Assembly: GCF_036898095.1 (NCBI RefSeq)
Contig: NC_090744.1
Location: forward strand, 94,677,228-94,741,227
From: Palaemon carinicauda
Taxonomy: Eukaryota > Arthropoda > Malacostraca > Decapoda > Palaemonidae
Length of the DNA stretch: 64,000 nucleotides
Reading direction: 5' to 3'
Shown here in pieces: positions 58,714 to 64,000 of the stretch. The notes beneath the pieces are model-generated. The model was not told the origin of the DNA. It worked only from the letters and a program-made list of their open reading frames with translations, and ran no database searches. The number at the start of each line of letters is the position of its first letter. Position 1 is the stretch's first letter. A program made the position numbers and the translations under genes.

Positions 58714-61299
58714 ATGTCGTTATCCCGGGCCAAGGCCGGTAAGTCATGCGGGGCATGGCTCTCTAAGTCGAGCATCGATCCGCACACATTGTGCTCCACG
58801 TGTAGAGGCAGAGTGTGCTTGCCTGCCTCCACGTGTCCGGAGTGTGCGTCCTGGCCGGAACTGCAGTGGACTTTATTCGGTACAAAGAAGAAGGCGGCAT
58901 CGAAGCGGTCGCCGAGGAAGCACGGTCTCGGTTCGCCGTTAACGTCTCCTTCAGCTCCTTCGGAGAGGGGTTCTCCTTCCCCTTCCCCTACCCAGAGTAG
59001 GGGATGAGGTAAGTCCGTTGCAGGGAAACAGCCCATTGCTGTTCCCCATGAGTCTGATGTTAATGAATCAAGTTGCATTGTGCCTACGCAGACGAGTGTG
59101 GAGTCTGCTGTTGTGACGGAAGTGCTTTCCGTAGACGAGGTTCTGGTGCCTGCAGGATCCGTCTCGAGTGAAGACCCGGTGTGGGGGAGGTCAGGAACAC
59201 CAGCTCCTTCCCCCCATCGTGGCAGTGCTTTTCAGGTACAACGATTTCAGGGGGCGATCAAGACAGAGAAAGGCGAGTCACGTGCTCTTCGGACCCCGAC
59301 TCCATTGTGTGGACGACGCCAAGGACACCCTTCAGGTCACCCATGCGGCAGGAAGAAGAGTTTTCGGGCTGGTTTGCCTCACGTGGGTCACTACTCACAC
59401 CCCCCGGCGCCTTCTGTTGCGCTACCGCCTGATTTCATGCAACCCGTCACCCCAGTAGCACAATTTCAAGCCCCCATGTTGGTGGCAGAGGACTCAGAGG
59501 ACTCGGATAGCTCCTCTTCTTCTTCGTCTTCCTCGGACGTTACCTCGTCCTCCAGCTCTTCATCGTCGGAAGACTCCAGTGACCGGGAGATGAGGAAAAA
59601 GAAAAAGAAGTCGAAGAGGAAGAAGTCGAGCTCGAACTCAGGCCCGGCAAGGAAGAAGGCCAAAGTTGCAAAGGAGAACAAGAAGAAGAGGTGTTTCAGA
59701 AAGAAAAGGGCTAAAGTAGTTTTTCCCCCTTGCGGGTCGAACAGGGCTCTTGCCGCTCCAGTGCCTGCCTCGGCGGCCGCTGGAGCCGCTTCCGCGCCCT
59801 TGCCCAGTGTCTTTGGCTCCGTCCACGCTTCGGATGCAGCCGTTGGCACATGCTAACTTTCCCCTGCCCTCGTCCGGCAAGTCACCGGCTCCATCCGTTC
59901 AGTGGAGGCAGCCGCTGGCTCAGCCCGGCAGCATTGTTCCCATACCCAAAGTCTCACCGGCTCCATCCAGGCATCGGATGCAGCCGCTGGCACAGCAGGG
60001 CAGTCACTCTCCACAGATTCCTCCGGGAGCGGGTAGACCCATGACGGCTACCTCCTCCTCGGCGGCTCCATCCGTGATGGAGACAGCCGCTCCATCGAGC
60101 CGGCTGGATGTCAGGGATACAGCCGACACGGAGGATCAAGTGGTAGAGGGCTTATTAGATACTGGCGAATGTTCTCCCGATGAAGTATCCTCCTACAGGA
60201 AGATATTGGCACTGATTCGGCACCACCACAGGCTAGATGAGCCCAAACAGTCCTCAGAGCAGGCCTGGCTTTTGGGTTTGGGTAGGATGGTGGATAATCC
60301 AGTACAGCAGAAGCCATCCTTGACCCTACCAGGGGCTCCGGACGTGTCCCTAGGCATGGACCATGTCGACCGGTTTGTCTTGGGGCACAAGAACTCCCTC
60401 AGAGCCCAAGGATCCTTCAAGCTCCTGCCTGGATTGAGGACCCAGAAGAAATTTTATGAGCCAGACGGGCAGCCTATGGGGCCTCGGACTATGGAAGAAG
60501 CCGTCGCGGCTCTGAGCCAGGGCAGTACGGATGAAGCCAGGGCAGTACTGCCCCAGTGGTCTTCTCTCAGGCGGAGGCCGCTATGATGGAGGACACGTCG
60601 CAGGACATCATCAATGTGGCCTCCTGGCTGCACTGGTGGGCATGCACCCTTGCAGGTTTTCAACTTTCCCACGATCTCTCGGTGCCGGAGAATCCAACTC
60701 TATTGCATGAGCTCATACGTTCGGGGGGCAAAGCCATGAAGTTCCTAACGTTCCAGTCCTTGACTCAGACAGCAAACTGGATCTTAAGAAGGAGAGATAC
60801 GGTGCTTAACAGGCTCCTCTGTAGACTCCCCAAACGTGAGGCCAAATTCCTGAGGAATGCTCCGGTGTGGGGTGAGACCCTGTTCCCCCTACAGACGGTA
60901 GCAGAAACTATGGAAAGAGTGGGGAAACTGAAAGACTCGACTGAGCCTAGGCAGCCAACAACAAGACGTCCTCCACATAGAAGACCGTCTGTGGACGGGG
61001 CCCACCCGCTTACACCACTAGCTAGACAGGAGGCCCCCTCCCCTTCCTGGCATCAGTCCCCGCGGCCCTCCCGCAGAAGTGGTGCCCCAACCCAGGCCTC
61101 CTTTAGACAAATACTCGGGTTCGAGACGAGGCCGTTCAAACCGTCTCCCCAGAAGGAGATAGGAAGAGAGGCTCCCTACACCTTCCCACGCCACAGGTGG
61201 GGGGATGCCTCAAACACTATTGGCAAGCATGGCGGGACAACGGTGCGGACCCATGGTCCGTGGCAGTCCTCAGAGAGGGATACAGGATTCCCTTCCTGA
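58714..61299 (+). pseudogene. DIRS ORF1, gag-like, with one stop and two frameshifts (copy D)
   Basis: From ATG 58714 the protein opens MSLSRAKAGKSCGAWLSKSS and carries the full gag Cys/His motif (C-x11-H-x2-C-x2-C-x4-C-x5-C-x2-C, about residues 12-44). A TGA at 59005-59007 interrupts it; the same frame then continues to about 59740. A serine/aspartate-rich acidic run and a Lys/Arg-rich run (about 59505-59700) form a strongly charged block. Frames then shift (about 59750-60586, then back until 61299). Near 59820-60020 are three units of about 70 bp encoding SPAPS..QPLAQ repeats. The C-terminal segment includes IINVASWLHWWACTLAGFQL and NWILRRRDTVLNRLLCRLPK. The intact ancestor would resemble ORF1 of copy N in length. 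Confidence 0.83.
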
Positions 61300-63053
61300 C
61301 AGAGCCTCCCCCTCTAATTCCCGAACATCGGACGGAGTGGCTGGCCCCCAAGGATCACATGAAGAGAGCAGCCTTGCAGGAGGAGGTGTCAGCCATGTTC
61401 GACAAAGGAGCACTGCAACCCATCCAGGAATTGTCCCCGGGGTTCTACAGCAGGCTCCTCCTGGTGGAAAAAGCTACGGGGGGTTGAAGACCAGTCATCG
61501 ACCTCTCTGCCCTGAACAAGTTCATCAAGAAGACATCCTTCAAGATGGACACGCCAAAGTCGGTAGTGGCAGCCTTGAGGGAAGGGAATTTCATGATGTC
61601 CCTGGACCTCAAGGACGCCTACTTTCAGATCTACGTACACCCCTCCAGCAGGAAGTTCCTCAGGGTGAAGTCGGGATCCCAGTCTCTTCAGTTTAGGACC
61701 CTCTGCTTCGGCCTGTCAACGGCTCCTCAGGTGTTCACGAGGGTGTTCACCGTAGTATCAGCCTGGGCACACAAGCAGGGCATCAGGTTGATCAGGTATC
61801 TCGACGACTGGTTGCTGCTTTCAGCCTCAAAGGCAACCTTAAAGGAGCAGGGGGTAAAGCTGTTACAGTTCTGCAGAGAACTGGGGGTTACCATCAATCT
61901 AGAGAAGTCCCAGCTGGTCCCCACCACCAGGATGACATACCTAGGGATGGTCCTGGACTCCCAGGTAGCAAGGGCATTCCCCTCTCAAGAGAGGCTGGAC
62001 AATCTGGACTATATAATGCGACCATTCCTAACAAATGCACCAATGAGATCCAAGGATTGGCAGAGTCTCGTGGGCCACCTGGTCGCGCTGGAGAAGCTAG
62101 TTCCTCAGGGGAGGCTCAAGCTGAGGCCAGTCCAGTGGAATCTGAAGGACCTCTGGTCACCGGGAGACCCGCCTCAGGCCTTAGTCATGATGACTCCAGC
62201 CACCGGAAACATGCTCCTCTGGTGGTCTGACAGGGCGAACACCCTACGGGGGGTGCCGTTCGCGTCCGCTCCTCTGGAGTTGTTGCTCTTCACGGACGCG
62301 TAGAGACAGCAGAGGGAAAGTGGTCCCCGGAGGAGAAGCTCCTCCACATAAACTTGCTCGAGCTGCTTGCGGTTCAAAGGGCCCTCACAGTATTCGCCCA
62401 TCGACTACAGGGAATCACAATAGCCCTCGTGCGACAACGCCACCGTGGTGGCCTACATAAAGAAACGAGGAGGATTGAGGTCAAGGGAGCTGTGTGATCT
62501 CACGGCTCGGATCCTGGAATGGGCCGAGAGGAAACACATCATTCTCACAGCCAGGTTTATTCCGGGGAAGAGAAACGTTCTAGCCGACGGCCTCAGCAGA
62601 GCAGGGCAAGTAGTGAGGTCTGAGTGGTCCCTACACCCACAAGTGGCCCAGAAGGTCCTACAGTTGTGGGGCTCACTGGTGATAGACCTGTTCGCCACAA
62701 GGCTCAACACGCAGCTCCCCGTGTTCTGTTCTCCTCTGCCAGACCCGGCAGCAGCGTTCGAGGACGCCTTCCAGCACTTGTGGGACGGACTTAACGCGTA
62801 TGCCTTTCCCCCCTTCAGGATTCTCAGGCAGGTGCTCTACAGACTCAGACAATCAAGGGCTACAATGATGACTTTGGTAGCGCCCTGGTGGCCGGAGAGG
62901 GAGTGGTTAGCGGATCTACAGGATCTGGCCACCCTTCCTCCGTGCCCCCTACCAATAAGGGAAGATCTGCTGCACCAGCCCCACTTTCGAAGGCTTCACG
63001 AAAACCCTCTGTGCTTTCAGCTATACGCGTGGAGGTTATCGAGCATCTATTAA
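61197..63053 (+). pseudogene. DIRS RT-RNase H-methyltransferase-like ORF, lightly broken (copy D)
   Basis: One register holds LREGYRIPFLTEPPPLIPEH, a TGA at 61485-61487 exactly where others have Trp (GG[W]RPVID), then SLDLKDAYFQIYVHPSSRKF, CFGLSTAPQVFTRVFTVVSA and the catalytic LIRYLDDWLL (about 61787-61818). A small deletion at about 62300 removes part of the first RNase H segment after LLLFTDA. A second small indel near 62427 restores the frame at DNATVVAYIKKRGG. ARFIPGKRNVLADGLSRAGQ follows, then DLFATRLNTQLPVFC, NAYAFPPFRIL and LVAPWWPEREWL. It ends at 63053. It is overlapped by the recombinase frame from 62888. Confidence 0.88.
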
Positions 63054-64000
63054 GGAAAGAAGGATACTCGGAGAAGACAGCTTCGAGGATGTCAGGGTAT
63101 TTTCGGAAGTCCTCGATCATGGTTTACCAGGCCAAGTGGGCCACGTTTGTAAAGTAGTGTGCCACACAGAATCTGAGGCCTCTGGATGCATCAGTCCACA
63201 AGATTGCAGACTTCCTGGTCCACCTGAGGGACGATCTGGGGGTCTCCATTCCAGCCATCAAGGGGGTCCCAGCAGCCCTGGGGCAGGTATTTCAACTCAG
63301 AGGCATCGACCTGGGAGCCTCTCGCCAGATTTCCATAATCATCAGAAGTTTCGAGCAATCTTGTTCCCCCGCACCTCTCGGGTCCCGCCGTGGGACGTGG
63401 CCAAGGTTCTCAAGATTTTGACAAGGCCTCCCTTCGAACCCCTTAAGGATATCCTAGATAAAGACCTCACCCTCAAGACAGTGTTCTTGCTAGCTCTGGC
63501 ATCAGCCAAGCGCGTGAGTGAGCTCCATGGCTTGTCATTCGAGGTCTCACACGAAAGGATGGAAGGACCTGTCCTTTAAGTTTCTGCCTGAATTTGTGGC
63601 CAAAACACAGAACCAAGCCATTGCAGACCCAAGGTTTGAGGGGTTCTCGGTCCCGGCGATCCCTCACTCAGACAATCCGGAAGACTTGCTCCTGTGCCCA
63701 GTGAGAAAAGTCAGGAAATACCTTAGCAGGACAGCCAGACTCCGACCGAACATCAAAAGTCTGTTTGTCTCCTCAGGCCCAGTAAAGAAGGCAGTGTCAA
63801 AGAACACGATCTCCTTCTGGCTTCGGCAAGTCATCAAGAGAGCTTACGCCAGTGAGGGGTCTGCAGTCCCGGGTACCCCGTGCCCCATGATATTAGGGGT
63901 CTTAGCACTTCTTTGGCATTTGACAGCAACATGGCAGTAGGCCAAATCATGCGAGCAGGCACATGGTCCAGGCAGTACACCTTTACGGCCCTCTACCTGA
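62888..64000 (+). pseudogene. DIRS tyrosine recombinase, broken, cut by the window edge (copy D)
   Basis: Reads VEVIEHLLRKEGYSEKTASR, then VYQAKWATFVK and a TAG at 63155-63157 where a Trp is expected, then RPLDASVHKIADFLVHLRDD. After a shift near 63370 it reads LKTVFLLALASAKRVSELHG (catalytic Arg, about 63470-63530). After another shift near 63560 it reads FKFLPEFVAKTQ and KAVSKNTISFWLRQVIKRAY. Near the edge, read in the right frame, PHDIRGLSTSLAFDSN (H-x-x-R, about 63883-63930) and YTFTALYL supply the last catalytic residues, the Tyr being in LYL. The stop codon lies beyond the window. Confidence 0.85.

Larger units (their letters stand above)
58360..64000 (+). mobile_element. DIRS-type retrotransposon, fairly young but broken, cut by the window edge (copy D)
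   Basis: It starts tttgttccaacacggagtac at about 58362, sharing the tttgttcc terminus with B1 and B2. It then carries a leader, gag, RT, RNase H, a methyltransferase-like segment and the recombinase up to the last base of the window. Most frames are long and only lightly interrupted. The right terminal repeat and internal complementary region lie outside. Confidence 0.88.

Overview
This window is nuclear DNA of an animal, most likely a decapod crustacean. The evidence is indirect: very long (GA)n, (TA)n and (AAT)n microsatellites, introns with GT/AG boundaries, two recognisable animal genes, and above all many DIRS-type tyrosine-recombinase retrotransposons, a group known to be abundant in decapods. 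Species cannot be fixed from the sequence. Nothing here looks bacterial or organellar.

Two host genes, both on the + strand, can be supported. The first is a homolog of lines (LINS1). Its first coding exon is 19744-21245 and its last is 28378-28717; they join in frame across a 7.1 kb intron into a 613-residue protein. The second is the first coding exon of the TATA-binding protein gene (54784-55026), carrying the typical N-terminal motif and Gln-rich tract. The conserved TBP core must lie beyond the right edge.

Most of the rest is mobile DNA. I see seven DIRS copies from about five families, all in + orientation: (A) an old, decayed copy at about 7370-19325, split by (N) a young, nearly intact copy at 11892-18398; (C1) a decayed copy filling the lines intron (about 21325-28312), itself invaded by (B1) a decayed copy starting at 22669; (B2) a complete but broken copy at 46942-53832 upstream of the TBP exon; (C2) a partial copy starting at 55100 in the TBP intron; and (D) a fairly young copy starting at 58360 and running off the window. 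They share one layout: inverted terminal repeats, an internal complementary region before the right repeat (seen in N and B2), a gag-like ORF with an N-terminal Cys/His motif, reverse transcriptase, RNase H, a methyltransferase-like segment with a PPF motif, and a tyrosine recombinase overlapping the previous ORF.

Other mobile DNA: a 573 bp inverted-repeat element with TTAA flanks (2552-3124), a tRNA-like SINE head (1662-1740), a 197 bp near-perfect hairpin (30506-30702), a complete 4.0 kb Tigger/pogo transposon with TA flanks and a broken minus-strand transposase (34093-38079), the 3' end of a LINE (42580-43194), and two interspersed repeat families present several times. The 44.3-45.9 kb region holds unrecognised protein-like segments, two of which join in frame across a candidate intron.

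The most informative structure is the nested N-in-A insertion. A 9 bp word flanks N, the same word lies in N's internal complementary region, and removing N with one copy of the word restores the interrupted recombinase reading frame of A. This preserves a tyrosine-recombinase integration event at nucleotide level.
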